The notes: generated by a model not told the origin, from the sequence alone. DNA of 64,000 bases from Catalimonadaceae bacterium JC749 (GCA_021730635.1 JAJNNC010000007.1:89100-153099); one strand, 5' to 3'. Counted from the stretch's first letter, positions 26,629 through 36,104 are shown. A program made the numbers and translations.

Positions 26629-28101
26629 TTATGTTTTTTGGAAAATCTCCTGAATTATTTTTTTATCGTCAAAATCATATTTTACTCCTTTGATCTCCTG
26701 GTAGGTTTCATGTCCTTTACCGGCTACCAGGATAATGTCTCCTTTCTCCGCCATCATACAAGCCGTCTTGATAGCTTCTTTCCGGTTGGTAATGGCAATC
26801 ACTTTTTTCTGCTGCGAGGCGCCCACGCCTGCCTGCATCTCCCGGATAATCTGTTCCGGGTCTTCGCTGCGCGGGTTATCGGAAGTAAGAATCACCCGGT
26901 CGCTCAGGCTCGCCGCAATTGCGGCCATGGCCGGACGTTTCGTTTTGTCACGGTCTCCTCCACAACCTACTACACAAATCACTTTTTCATTTTTAGTACG
27001 TACATTCTGAATGGTCTTCAGTACATTCTCCAGGGCATCGGGCGTGTGTGCATAATCTACAATAGCGGTGATCCCGGCGGGCGACATCACCTGATCAAAT
27101 CTTCCGGTAGCCGGTTTCACATCAGACAACTGCGTGAGCACTTCTTCCGGATCTTCTTCCAGTAAGATGCCTACGCCATATGCCGCCAACAAATTATAGG
27201 CGTTGAAGTCACCAATCAGTGTAAACCAAACCGTCTGTGGACTCGTATCCCGACTGCTGATTTCTATTTCAAGGCCTTGCAGGGAATTGGTCAGCACTTT
27301 GCCTTTGAAATGGCTCGTACTTTTCAAAGCATAAGTATATTTACTGGCTTTCGTATTCTGTATCATCACCTGACCGCGTTTATCATCCACATTCACCAGG
27401 GCAAAAGCTGACTTCGGCAAGTCGTCAAAGAGTTTCTTTTTAGCCTGGATGTAGTTGTCAAAGGTCTCATGATAGTCCAGGTGATCGTGTGTGATATTAG
27501 TAAATACCGCACCGGCAAATGTTACCCCTGCCATCCGCTTTTGCACAAGGGCATGCGAACTGGCTTCCATAAAAGCATGCGTACACCCTTCTTTGACCAT
27601 CTGTGCCAGCAAGGCATTCAGCTGTACGGCATCGGGTGTAGTATGGGTAGCGGGAATGACTTTGTCATTGATTTTATTGTTGACCGTAGAAAGCAATCCC
27701 GAATTGTACCCCAGCTTCATAAAAAGCTGATGCAATAAGGTAACAATAGTAGTCTTTCCATTCGTGCCTGTCACACCCACCAGTTTGAGCCTGGCAGAAG
27801 GGTTACCATAGAAATTAGAAGCGATTACACCCAAAGCCTGCGCGCTACTTTCTACCTCGATATAAGTAACCCCTTCATTCAGCGTATCCGGTAATTGTTC
27901 GCATACCACTGCCACCGCCCCCTGGCCCACCGAAGTAGCGATAAACTGGTGCCCATCTACCTGCGTACCCACCACAGCGACAAACAATGTTCCCTGCGCC
28001 ACTTTCCGGGAATCAAAATGTATTGCACTGATCTCCACACCGGTATCTCCGGCTACTGACACCAAAGGCACTTTGTACAATATATCTTTTAATACAGCCA
28101 T
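26629..28101 (-). CDS. murE: UDP-MurNAc-tripeptide synthetase MurE
   Basis: The 490-residue Mur ligase has the ATP loop GVTGTNGKTT at 109-118, YHETFDNYIQAKKKLF in the central domain, and DNPRSEDPEQI near residue 410. The DNPR motif marks ligases that add meso-diaminopimelate, so a DAP-type peptidoglycan is expected. It is the only Mur ligase gene in this window. It follows the PBP gene after 8 bases. Confidence 0.97.
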   Translation of the reverse strand: MAVLKDILYKVPLVSVAGDTGVEISAIHFDSRKVAQGTLFVAVVGTQVDGHQFIATSVGQGAVAVVCEQLPDTLNEGVTYIEVESSAQALGVIASNFYGNPSARLKLVGVTGTNGKTTIVTLLHQLFMKLGYNSGLLSTVNNKINDKVIPATHTTPDAVQLNALLAQMVKEGCTHAFMEASSHALVQKRMAGVTFAGAVFTNITHDHLDYHETFDNYIQAKKKLFDDLPKSAFALVNVDDKRGQVMIQNTKASKYTYALKSTSHFKGKVLTNSLQGLEIEISSRDTSPQTVWFTLIGDFNAYNLLAAYGVGILLEEDPEEVLTQLSDVKPATGRFDQVMSPAGITAIVDYAHTPDALENVLKTIQNVRTKNEKVICVVGCGGDRDKTKRPAMAAIAASLSDRVILTSDNPRSEDPEQIIREMQAGVGASQQKKVIAITNRKEAIKTACMMAEKGDIILVAGKGHETYQEIKGVKYDFDDKKIIQEIFQKT

Positions 28102-28109
28102 ATCATCTT

Positions 28110-30203
28110 TTATCCTAGCGTTAGTTTGATCTTGCTTCCTTTCACAACTTTACTTCCCGGATCCAGCGACTGCTGCTGCACCCGGCCTGTTCCTTTATAG
28201 TCTACCTCCAATCCCCGGTTTTCCAATAGGAAAAGTGCATCGCGCATGGTCATCCCCCGTACATCCGGAATCTGCTGCGAGGAAGCCACTCCATTATCTT
28301 TCCAGCGAATCCCGTTTTGATGACGCTCCGTACTGACCCACTCCAGTTCTTCAGCCACAGGATTATCTATTTGTAGCGCCTGGCATATTTCCCGGAGGTC
28401 CTGGTAATTTCCAGCCTGAATGATAGGAAATTCTTTTGGATCTTTTTCCAAAGGTGCTGGTAGGGGATCATGAATATCCAGGTTAGTCGCATAGATTTTA
28501 TCAGCAATATTTTTAAACACCGGAGCGGCTACATCACTACCATATTGCTGGTATCCTTTGGGATTATCTATGACTACAACACAACTATACTGCGGCCGGT
28601 CAGCCGGAAAATAACCTACAAATGAAGTATAATAGGTTTTAGTATATAGCCCATCCACAAGTTTCTTGGCTGTACCGGTCTTACCCGCTATTTTATAGTA
28701 ATCATTTTTGATATTTTTCGCCGTACCTTCTTCCACCACACTTTCCAGCAAAATTCTCACCTTTCTTAATGTTTCGTCAGAACAAATTTTCTCATTCACC
28801 ACTGAGGGCTGAAAAGCTTCTATGATTTTGTCTGCTTTTTTGATCTTTTTCACCAAGATAGGCTGGATCATCTTGCCTTCATTGGCCACAGCATTAAAAA
28901 ATGCCAGCGTATGCAAAGGAGTCAGTTTCAGGCTGTATCCGATAGACATCCAGGGCAAAGTCACACCACTCCAATCCGGACTTCCCGGGTTAGGAATATA
29001 AGGTTTGCCTTCTCCGGCCAGTTGGAAATTCAGCGGGTCAGCCAGCCCCATAGAGCGCAAGTACTCAATATACCGTTCGGGTTTGAGTCCGAAATGGTGA
29101 TCAACCAAACTGGAAATGGCAATATTGGAAGAAAAGGCAAAAGCATCTTTGATACTGATCTTCCCAAAGCCACCAAACTTATAATCCCGCATCACCTGAT
29201 CATAGAAAGAATGCACCCCATTACCAGTATTTATCGAATCCTGGATATTTAAAGGGGTATCTTCAAACAAGGCAATCATAGAAGCAAGTTTGAAGGTAGA
29301 ACCCGGTTCGGTAAGCCCGCCGACAGCGTAATTATAAATTTCAGCATACTGGCCGTCTTTCCGCTTGGTAAGGTTTGAAATCGCTTTTATTTCTCCGGTT
29401 TTTACCTCCATGACCACAGCGCAGCCATAATCGGCTTCATGCTCATACAAGGCGGACAGCAGAGAAGACTGCGTAACATCCTGCAGGTTGACATCCAGGG
29501 TAGTTTCTATATCCAGCCCTTCTTCCGGCTTGATTTCAGTACCATTATAGACAGGTTTCCAATTTGAGCCTGCCATTTTCTGATAAAGTCCTTTGCCATC
29601 TTTACCGGCTAAGTATTGGTTAAAGCTGTATTCAAGACCTGCTCCCCGGTTGTTCTCATTAATAAATCCGACAGTGCGGGCGCCTAAAAAAGCAAAGGGT
29701 TTATAACGTTCATCTACTTTTTCAAAGATGACACCTCCTTCATATCTTCCTTCCCGGAAAAGAGGCCAGTGGCTCATCTGCTTCTTTTCCAAATGTCCGA
29801 TTTTCTTGCGGTTGAGAATAAGGTATCTTTTTCCGGAAAGGCGCGCATTTTGAATACGCCGTTTATATTCATTAGGGGTTCTGTCGCCAAAATGCAGGGA
29901 AAGCAGCAGGGAAAGTGAATCGATATGTTGATGAAATAATGGATCATCCGCTACTTTAGGATCAAAAGCCAGCCGGTAAAAAGGAAGAGAGGTAGCCAAC
30001 AGGCTCCCGTTGTCCGAATAGATATTGCCACGTACGGCTTCCACAGTCTTATACTGCAGACCTATCTGCTTGGCCATTTGTGTCCACTTATCTCCCTCAA
30101 TAAACTGGATTTGCGTAATCTTATAAGCCACAGCTAAGGCAAAGGCGAAGATCACTAAAAAAGCAACCCGTACACGGAGCAATATGGATTTTCGGATATT
30201 CAC
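28110..30203 (-). CDS. ftsI: Class B penicillin-binding protein (FtsI/PBP3) with PASTA domain
   Basis: The 697-residue protein has a short cytoplasmic N-terminus, a membrane helix at about 11-34, a dimerisation domain (VEAVRGNIYSDNGSLLATS), and the transpeptidase domain with STFK at 302-305, SSN at 358-360 and KTGTAK at 508-513. One PASTA domain ends the protein (IPDVRGMTMRDALFLLENRG). It crosslinks septal peptidoglycan with FtsW. The PASTA tail is usual for Bacteroidota FtsI. Its start overlaps the ftsL-like stop by 4 bases. Confidence 0.97.
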   Translation of the reverse strand: MNIRKSILLRVRVAFLVIFAFALAVAYKITQIQFIEGDKWTQMAKQIGLQYKTVEAVRGNIYSDNGSLLATSLPFYRLAFDPKVADDPLFHQHIDSLSLLLSLHFGDRTPNEYKRRIQNARLSGKRYLILNRKKIGHLEKKQMSHWPLFREGRYEGGVIFEKVDERYKPFAFLGARTVGFINENNRGAGLEYSFNQYLAGKDGKGLYQKMAGSNWKPVYNGTEIKPEEGLDIETTLDVNLQDVTQSSLLSALYEHEADYGCAVVMEVKTGEIKAISNLTKRKDGQYAEIYNYAVGGLTEPGSTFKLASMIALFEDTPLNIQDSINTGNGVHSFYDQVMRDYKFGGFGKISIKDAFAFSSNIAISSLVDHHFGLKPERYIEYLRSMGLADPLNFQLAGEGKPYIPNPGSPDWSGVTLPWMSIGYSLKLTPLHTLAFFNAVANEGKMIQPILVKKIKKADKIIEAFQPSVVNEKICSDETLRKVRILLESVVEEGTAKNIKNDYYKIAGKTGTAKKLVDGLYTKTYYTSFVGYFPADRPQYSCVVVIDNPKGYQQYGSDVAAPVFKNIADKIYATNLDIHDPLPAPLEKDPKEFPIIQAGNYQDLREICQALQIDNPVAEELEWVSTERHQNGIRWKDNGVASSQQIPDVRGMTMRDALFLLENRGLEVDYKGTGRVQQQSLDPGSKVVKGSKIKLTLG

Positions 30204-30583
30204 TTTTGAGGCAATACGATTTTATAAGGCGGTGTTGAGCTTTCTTCCAAACCTAATTTCTTAACCTTTTCGGCCACTTCAGACTGCTTGCTGGCATACA
30301 TATAATCTGCCTTCAGCGTGGTAAAATCGGCTCGCAAGTCTTCTACTTCCTGCTCCAGCTTGGTAATTTTCCGGATGGTCTTCTCTGCATAGTGGCTGTT
30401 GCCAATATAAAAGATTCCGACCAGGGTAAAATATAGAATATAGGGGACAAAACGTACGGGCAAGCCATCCTCAAAAGACACATCCAGTTTGAAGAACTTC
30501 TCTATTTTCGTGAACAGGCTTTCTCCCTGTTCCTGGTTTTTCTTTACCTTTTTATAGGTGTTCTTTTTAACAGCAGTTTTCAT
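30200..30583 (-). CDS. ftsL: FtsL-like division protein
   Basis: The 127-residue protein has a basic N-terminus, one membrane helix (PYILYFTLVGIFYIGNSHY, about 43-62) and a periplasmic coiled coil (KITKLEQEVEDLRADFTTLKA), which is the FtsL/DivIC plan. The position between rsmH and the PBP gene supports the call more than sequence, since FtsL is poorly conserved. The ATG at 30583 is chosen over 30622, where 13 residues would be added. It would work with FtsB and FtsQ in the divisome. Confidence 0.82.
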   Translation of the reverse strand: MKTAVKKNTYKKVKKNQEQGESLFTKIEKFFKLDVSFEDGLPVRFVPYILYFTLVGIFYIGNSHYAEKTIRKITKLEQEVEDLRADFTTLKADYMYASKQSEVAEKVKKLGLEESSTPPYKIVLPQK

Positions 30584-30629
30584 TTTTTTGAGTTTGGTAA
30601 TGGTCAATATTGTTTTCAGCAATCAACAA

Positions 30630-31565
30630 CTAACGTCTTACAGGCACATTTAATTTTTCTGCTATTCTTAATTTAGCGCTTCGCGCCCTATTATTTTCTG
30701 CCAGTTCTTCAGCCTCAGGCACTACAGGCTTCCTGGTAATCATTTTCAACACATTTAGCTTGTTGCCAAAAAAATCCTGTTGTATTTCTCCGGCCAGGTT
30801 TCCTTTCGTCATCATATTTTTAACCAGCCTATCTTCCAGCGAATGGTAAGAGATCACAACCAACCGACCACCCGGCACTAAAAGATCAACCGCCTGTTCC
30901 AGCATTTCCGCAAGGGCTTCCATTTCGTCATTGACCTCTATTCTTAACGCCTGAAATACCTGCGCATAGTATTTAGCCTCTCTCCCCTTCGGCGCAAACT
31001 TAGCCAACACCTTTTTTAAATCTTCTACCGTACGGATGGGCTGATTGATCCGTGACGAAACGATAGCCCGGGCCAGGGTTCTGGCATTTTTCACCTCTCC
31101 ATAACGACTCAGCATCCGTTGTAATTGCTCCTCATGGTATTCATTGACAATTTGCTGCGCTGTCTGTTTGGCCGACTGATCCATCCGCATATCGAGATCA
31201 GCCTGAAAGCGGGTAGAAAATCCTCTGTCGGGCATATCAAACTGATGCGAAGAAACACCCAGATCGGCCAGGATTCCATCCACCTGTGTGACCTTATAAA
31301 GTTTCAGGTACTTCTTAAGATATCGGAAGTTAGCCTGGATAAAAGTCAGTTCCAGCCCTTCGGCATTGGCAGCGGCTGCTTCGTCCTGATCAAAAGCAAA
31401 CAATCTGCCCCCTTGAAGTTTATCCAGAATAGCCCGGGCATGCCCTCCTCCACCAAAGGTCATATCTACATAAACGCCTTGCGGATTCCAGACCAATCCG
31501 TTTACACTTTCTGTCAGCAATACTGGTTTATGATATAGGGCTGCCATGTACATTGACTCTATCAA
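30630..31565 (-). CDS. rsmH: 16S rRNA (cytosine-1402 N4) methyltransferase RsmH (MraW)
   Basis: The 311-residue protein has YHKPVLLTESVNGL at the start, the SAM loop DMTFGGGGHARAIL, ILADLGVSSHQFDMPDRGFS in the middle and ISYHSLEDRLVKNMM near the end, all RsmH signatures. It methylates C1402 of 16S rRNA. Start positions at 31565, overlapping the mraZ stop by 4 bases, or at 31547 (MAALYHKP) are both possible. It is second in the dcw cluster. Confidence 0.97.
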   Translation of the reverse strand: MIESMYMAALYHKPVLLTESVNGLVWNPQGVYVDMTFGGGGHARAILDKLQGGRLFAFDQDEAAAANAEGLELTFIQANFRYLKKYLKLYKVTQVDGILADLGVSSHQFDMPDRGFSTRFQADLDMRMDQSAKQTAQQIVNEYHEEQLQRMLSRYGEVKNARTLARAIVSSRINQPIRTVEDLKKVLAKFAPKGREAKYYAQVFQALRIEVNDEMEALAEMLEQAVDLLVPGGRLVVISYHSLEDRLVKNMMTKGNLAGEIQQDFFGNKLNVLKMITRKPVVPEAEELAENNRARSAKLRIAEKLNVPVRR

Positions 31566-32005
31566 TCATCTAAGAATTTCTGAGCAAGTATTGCATATTC
31601 TTCCGGGTCTTTCAGCAAGTATTTTTCATACTCTTCCGGGCTCCAAATTTCAAGTACATCACCTGTACCAACGATAAGCGTATCTTTCTCTAGTTTGGCA
31701 TGTTGTGCCATGCGCTTCGGTATTAAAAATCTTCCCATGTTATCCAGTTCTATCTCCAAACTACCCCTGAAAAAATTGCGCATCAACATCCTGTGTTCGG
31801 TATTAAATCGATTTAAAGCAGAGACCTTTTCAAAGACTTTCTGGTACTCTTCTTTAGAATAAACGACCAAGCAGGGTTCCATCCCCTGACTCAGGACAAT
31901 CTCATTTCTAGAGCATTCAGGTAGCTTAGCCCTAAGCCTGGCCGGAAACAAAAGTCTGCCTTTTGTATCCATTCTACATTCGTACTCACCAGTGAAGATT
32001 GCCAT
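31562..32005 (-). CDS. mraZ: Division cluster regulator MraZ
   Basis: The 147-residue protein has two SpoVT-AbrB half-domains, each with the MraZ core: DTKGRLLFPARLRAKL near 13 and DNMGRFLIPKRMAQHA near 90. MraZ forms rings that bind tandem boxes upstream of its own promoter and represses the cluster. It is the first gene of the cluster. A promoter and boxes with the expected 10-base spacing lie directly upstream (32036-32089). Confidence 0.97.
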   Translation of the reverse strand: MAIFTGEYECRMDTKGRLLFPARLRAKLPECSRNEIVLSQGMEPCLVVYSKEEYQKVFEKVSALNRFNTEHRMLMRNFFRGSLEIELDNMGRFLIPKRMAQHAKLEKDTLIVGTGDVLEIWSPEEYEKYLLKDPEEYAILAQKFLDD

Positions 32006-32035
32006 CTACTTTGCATCTAGAAATATCGCTTGATA

Positions 32036-32089
32036 CAAAGCTACTAAATTAATGTGTAATAATTCCCACAGCTTCCCACTTTTTTACAC
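32036..32089 (-). promoter_or_regulatory. mraZ promoter and MraZ-binding boxes
   Basis: On the minus strand TAGCTTTG (32043-32036) is a TAnnTTTG -7 element about 31 bases before the mraZ ATG. Upstream lie GTGGG (32079-32075) and GTGGG (32069-32065), exactly 10 bases apart, and a weak third copy GTGTA at 32089-32085. MraZ boxes in other bacteria are GTGGG-type repeats at 10-base spacing. The boxes would overlap or touch the -33 region, fitting repression of the cluster by its own first product. Confidence 0.75.
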
Positions 32090-32519
32090 CAAAATCTTAC
32101 AATTTTTTTCAAAAAAATCTGCAAAATCTCCGTTTTTTGGGCTATATGCTTAAAAAAAGTACAAAAAGCCTGAATTTTGGTAATCCTTGTTATTTTTTTG
32201 TTATGTATGTTATTAGAATAGAAGAATTGCGCTAACAAATGTTATTAGCCTGAAAAAACAAGTGTGGAAAAGAAACTAACGTTGCGTATGCCTTTTTGTC
32301 AGTCTGGAAGATTTTTTTGTGGTGAAAGATTTTTCATCTGATATTTTCTTAGAGTTTTGTTTCGCCCAAGAAAGCTACAGGATAGACCTACCCCGGCAAT
32401 TGCGGAATATATTATTACTCAATATTAAAAAAATTAGTTACAAATTTGAATTATAAACGCGCTTCATTTTACTGGTTTTTTCCGGTCAGGAAACATCTAT
32501 CATTTCATATTTCTCCTGC
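32090..32519. other. AT-rich spacer upstream of the division cluster
   Basis: About 430 bases between the MraZ boxes and the histidine kinase stop. It is AT-rich with long A and T runs. I see no credible gene, hairpin terminator or repeat in it. It may hold further upstream promoter elements for mraZ. Confidence 0.5.
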
Positions 32520-34598
32520 CTACACCAGCATAAAATCTGCTACCGGACAAGACCTTAAATCAGGTAGTAGAATGATAAAAGTTGTTCCTTCTTTTGCCCG
32601 GGAATATACCCTGATACGTCCCTGTAATTTTTCTATAGTTTCCTTCACAATGAACAGGCCCAGGCCGGAACCTTTGGCGTAGGCATTAGCCCTGTAAAAC
32701 ATATCGAAGATATGGGGAAGGTGATTCTTTTCAATGCCAATGCCATTGTCTTGAATGACCAACCGGGATTGCCCGGGCCGATACCGGAAAGTAATGCGGA
32801 TGGTAGGTTTTGCTTTTCGGAAATCAGCATAACGAATGGAATTGGAGATCAAATTATTAATTACTATAGCCATTCTCCTTTCATCAGAAATCAACACTCC
32901 TGTTTCATCCAGTTCTATTTCCCAGTGTATCTTATCAAAGTCAGGTAGATAGGCATAGGTTTCCTGTGCCTGCGCTACCACTTGCCCCAACGACACTTCT
33001 TTGAACTGAAAGGGAGTCCGTGCATTTCGGGAATAGTCTAAGACACTTTGTATAAACTGGTCCAGTTTCAACAGGCTTTTTTCCTGTAGGTCCATATAAT
33101 TTTTTACCTGTTCAGGATCTTGCTCATATCGTGCTACCTCAATCAATCCCAAAGCAGAAGTAATGGGGGCCCTGAGATCATGAGATACGCTGTAGACAAA
33201 TTGATCTAATTCGCTGTTGAGTTTGGTCAGTGTTTCGTTTTGCGCAGCTATCATCTCATTGGTATGCTGTAGATCTTCATTGATCTCCTGTAAAGATGCT
33301 GTTCGTTCATACACACTCCTTTCCAGTGTGTTGTTCAAAGTATTTAATTGTTGGCTTAACTGCTCAGCCTGCCGAAAAGATTTCGAGAAGCGGATTGCTA
33401 AGAGAAAACTCTGCGCAAAGATGAAAACCAACAGGCCATCCGGAAAATAATGGGAGGTCTGTATAATCTCATTGGAATACAGTATGTCGTTGATGAGGGT
33501 AAGAAAAAAGATAGTAAATCCGATAAGAAATATACCAGACTCCTCTTTCTTTCTACGCCAAGCTTTCAGAACCACAAAGAACCCATAGAAACTGAAACCT
33601 AAGATGAGTAGTTGATTGGGGATGGCGATATGTGTGAAGAATTGAGGGGATGTCAGCAGAACGATGAGGGTCCCCACTACTCCGGTCCCTATGCTACACC
33701 GGAAAACAGGACTATAAAATTCTTCTTTAAATACATGGCGAACAAAAGCTGTGAAGGCAGGTAGTCCCCAAATAAAACTTAAGTATTCTAACCGTATCAA
33801 AGTTATCCAACTGATACTGGGGTCTATAATCAGAAGGGCATATTCGTTGGTAGTCAGTATTCTCAATACAACACAAAGGCAAAACAAACCAAAATATAAA
33901 GTAGAGATATCCTGTTTTTTCAAGAAGAACAGCACTAAATGATAAAGTCCTATCATTAAGATGCTGCCTATCAAAAAGAAATCATAATAAAGAATGCGAT
34001 CGCGATGTTGTCGTAGAATCTCTTCTTTACCCAAATAAATGGAATGCCATAAACCTCCTTTTCGGTAATGGTAATTAGAAACCTGTAAGACAATATCCAG
34101 AGAAGTATAAGCCTTGGCTGGAAGCCGTATGACATCCGGCGCATAAGCAGGCAGTGATGCAAAAGGTACGGAAGAAGGGTTGCCTACCTGATAGACTTTA
34201 TCTCCGTTCACATAAAGAGTAGCTGCTGTAGACACTGTCTTCATACGAAGGGCCAGCGCTGATACCGAATCTTCCAGTTTTACCTGAAGACGATAGGTAG
34301 CATACCCCTGTCCTGGCAAAGGCTGATCGTCTACTTTAAAATTGTTCCAGACACCAGGAACCCGGATGAATCCATCGGCAGGAGGTACTATTTGAGAAGC
34401 ATGAGGAGCCTGAAAAGAATGCCAGTAAAACTCCCATTCACCATCTAAGTGGATGATTTCATGCTGAATCTGCTTTTGGCTTACATACAGCTTACCTGCT
34501 GTTGCCTCCCCGGGAAATGATCCAGCCGGATTTCCGAACATTGAGAGAGGCAGCAGCCACAATCCTGTAAATACACAAAAGCGAAAAATAAACAGCAT
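32520..34598 (-). CDS. 7TMR-DISM sensor histidine kinase
   Basis: The 692-residue protein has a signal peptide, an extracytoplasmic jelly-roll domain (about 40-200; HLDGEWEFYWHSFQAP and RVPGVWNNF are typical of 7TMR-DISM extracellular domains), seven membrane helices (about 205-400), a coiled coil, then HisKA with the phosphoacceptor His near 474 (SVSHDLRAPITSALG), the N box (INNLISNSIRYA), DNGIGI and GSGLGLFIVKETI. Such kinases probably sense carbohydrates or cell-wall pieces outside the cell. No response regulator is nearby. A 16-base perfect palindrome lies 27 bases before its start. Confidence 0.95.
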   Translation of the reverse strand: MLFIFRFCVFTGLWLLPLSMFGNPAGSFPGEATAGKLYVSQKQIQHEIIHLDGEWEFYWHSFQAPHASQIVPPADGFIRVPGVWNNFKVDDQPLPGQGYATYRLQVKLEDSVSALALRMKTVSTAATLYVNGDKVYQVGNPSSVPFASLPAYAPDVIRLPAKAYTSLDIVLQVSNYHYRKGGLWHSIYLGKEEILRQHRDRILYYDFFLIGSILMIGLYHLVLFFLKKQDISTLYFGLFCLCVVLRILTTNEYALLIIDPSISWITLIRLEYLSFIWGLPAFTAFVRHVFKEEFYSPVFRCSIGTGVVGTLIVLLTSPQFFTHIAIPNQLLILGFSFYGFFVVLKAWRRKKEESGIFLIGFTIFFLTLINDILYSNEIIQTSHYFPDGLLVFIFAQSFLLAIRFSKSFRQAEQLSQQLNTLNNTLERSVYERTASLQEINEDLQHTNEMIAAQNETLTKLNSELDQFVYSVSHDLRAPITSALGLIEVARYEQDPEQVKNYMDLQEKSLLKLDQFIQSVLDYSRNARTPFQFKEVSLGQVVAQAQETYAYLPDFDKIHWEIELDETGVLISDERRMAIVINNLISNSIRYADFRKAKPTIRITFRYRPGQSRLVIQDNGIGIEKNHLPHIFDMFYRANAYAKGSGLGLFIVKETIEKLQGRIRVYSRAKEGTTFIILLPDLRSCPVADFMLV

Positions 34599-34624
34599 TT
34601 ATTTAATCTTATAAACTTTAATTT

Positions 34625-34640
34625 AGCGTATTAATACGCT
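34625..34640. promoter_or_regulatory. Perfect 16-base palindrome between histidine kinase and TlpA-like genes
   Basis: AGCGTATTAATACGCT at 34625-34640 is a perfect palindrome in the 215-base divergent region. It lies 27 bases upstream of the histidine kinase ATG. There is no loop, and no T tract follows on the minus strand as a terminator would need, so an operator for a dimeric DNA-binding protein is the natural reading. The binding protein is unknown. Confidence 0.55.
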
Positions 34641-34813
34641 TATTACCTAATGTTTTATACCTATTCCTGTTTAAGTTATATTTTCTTCATAATTCAATTC
34701 TTATCGCACTTACCACAAGAAAAGTTGCCAGGCTGAAACCCTTTGCCAGTAGCCACAAGCAAGAAATCTTTTTTTATTATCCCTCGTTCTGTAGTGAAAA
34801 AACAAACTGTTCT

Positions 34814-36052
34814 ATGAATCCACTCAAATCATTTATATATGGTATCATTTCTTTTTTTCTTATTTCAGCTTGCCAGTCGCCCGCTCCGGAAGAAACCATA
34901 CCGACTGGTATCTGGCGCGCTACCCTGACATTACAAGGAGAGACACTCCCTTTTACTTTGGAAATACTAGCGAATGATAGTGCCACTTATAAAGGTTATC
35001 TGAAAAATGGTGAGGAAAGAATACTCATTGATGAAATCACGGTCCGGGGCGACTCAATCCTCATGCCGATGCTTTTCTTTGATACTGAAATTGCTGCCAG
35101 AATCAATGGAGATCAGCTGCAGGGAACCTGGACGAAGAATTATGTTGAAGGTTATGCTCTGCCTTTTGCAGCCACTTATGGCGAGAATTATCGTTTTATC
35201 AAAACTGCCGCTGAAGAACCAGCCCAGATTGCCGGAAAATGGGCTACCCGTTTTGAAGGAGATTCTATCATTTCAGTAGGTATCTTTGAACAAAACGGAA
35301 ACCATCTTACCGGCTCTTTTTTAACGGCGACTGGTGACTATCGGTTTCTGGAAGGGAATGTGGAAGGAAACCGGATGATGCTCAGCACTTTCGATGGAGA
35401 ACATGCTTATCTTTTCAAAGCTACCCTGCAGGAGGATGGCACCCTTCAGGGAGACTACTGGTCTGGAAAGAGTTATCATACTACCTGGACAGCCCAGCGG
35501 GATGAGGAGGCTTCCTTGCCAGATCCTGACGAGCTCACCTTTTTAAAAGAAGGGTATGACCGTATTGATTTTACTTTTCCTAATTTGGAAGGAGAAATGA
35601 TTTCCTTAAACGACCCGAGGTATCAGCACAAGGTAGTCATTGTACAACTGTTTGGTACCTGGTGTCCTAACTGCATGGACGAAACCAGATTTTATGCCGA
35701 CTGGTATAGAAAACATCAGGAAGAAGATGTGGCCATCATTGGTCTTGCTTACGAACGAAAGGACGATTTTGACTATGCCCGAAGCCGGGTACAAAAAATG
35801 ATCAGCAAACTAGGGGTGGACTATGACTTTCTCATTGCAGGCACCTCCGACAAAGAAGCAGCTGCCAAAACCCTACCCATGTTGAACCATGTGATGTCTT
35901 TTCCTACTTCTATTTTTATTGATAAAAACGGAAAAGTCCGCAACATTCACACAGGCTTTAGCGGCCCGGGCACGGGTGTCTATTACGAACGTTACGTAGA
36001 GGAATTCAATGAACTCATGGACAAGTTGCTGGCAGAGGAAGCGGAAAGCTAA
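34814..36052 (+). CDS. TlpA-like thioredoxin-fold lipoprotein
   Basis: The N-terminus has a lipoprotein signal (SFFLISACQSPAP, lipobox Cys at about residue 20). A beta-rich region of two similar blocks follows (TGIWRATLTLQGETLPFTLE; then IAGKWATRFEGDSI), and a C-terminal TlpA/AhpC-TSA domain with the redox pair in FGTWCPNCMDETRFYADWY (CPNC near residue 286). At 412 residues it resembles Bacteroidota TlpA-family proteins with an N-terminal beta domain, anchored to a membrane and reducing disulfides or taking part in cytochrome maturation. It is transcribed divergently from the 7TM kinase. Confidence 0.92.
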   Translation: MNPLKSFIYGIISFFLISACQSPAPEETIPTGIWRATLTLQGETLPFTLEILANDSATYKGYLKNGEERILIDEITVRGDSILMPMLFFDTEIAARINGDQLQGTWTKNYVEGYALPFAATYGENYRFIKTAAEEPAQIAGKWATRFEGDSIISVGIFEQNGNHLTGSFLTATGDYRFLEGNVEGNRMMLSTFDGEHAYLFKATLQEDGTLQGDYWSGKSYHTTWTAQRDEEASLPDPDELTFLKEGYDRIDFTFPNLEGEMISLNDPRYQHKVVIVQLFGTWCPNCMDETRFYADWYRKHQEEDVAIIGLAYERKDDFDYARSRVQKMISKLGVDYDFLIAGTSDKEAAAKTLPMLNHVMSFPTSIFIDKNGKVRNIHTGFSGPGTGVYYERYVEEFNELMDKLLAEEAES

Positions 36053-36104
36053 CCGGTTTGCTAAAAGATAGACAAAAGTAACCGGTTAAATGAGTTACCC
36101 GCTT

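Noticed and set aside
32044-32238. 64-codon minus frame upstream of mraZ
   Set aside because: It covers the MraZ boxes and the promoter, is rich in Lys, Ile and Phe from AT bias, and resembles no protein.
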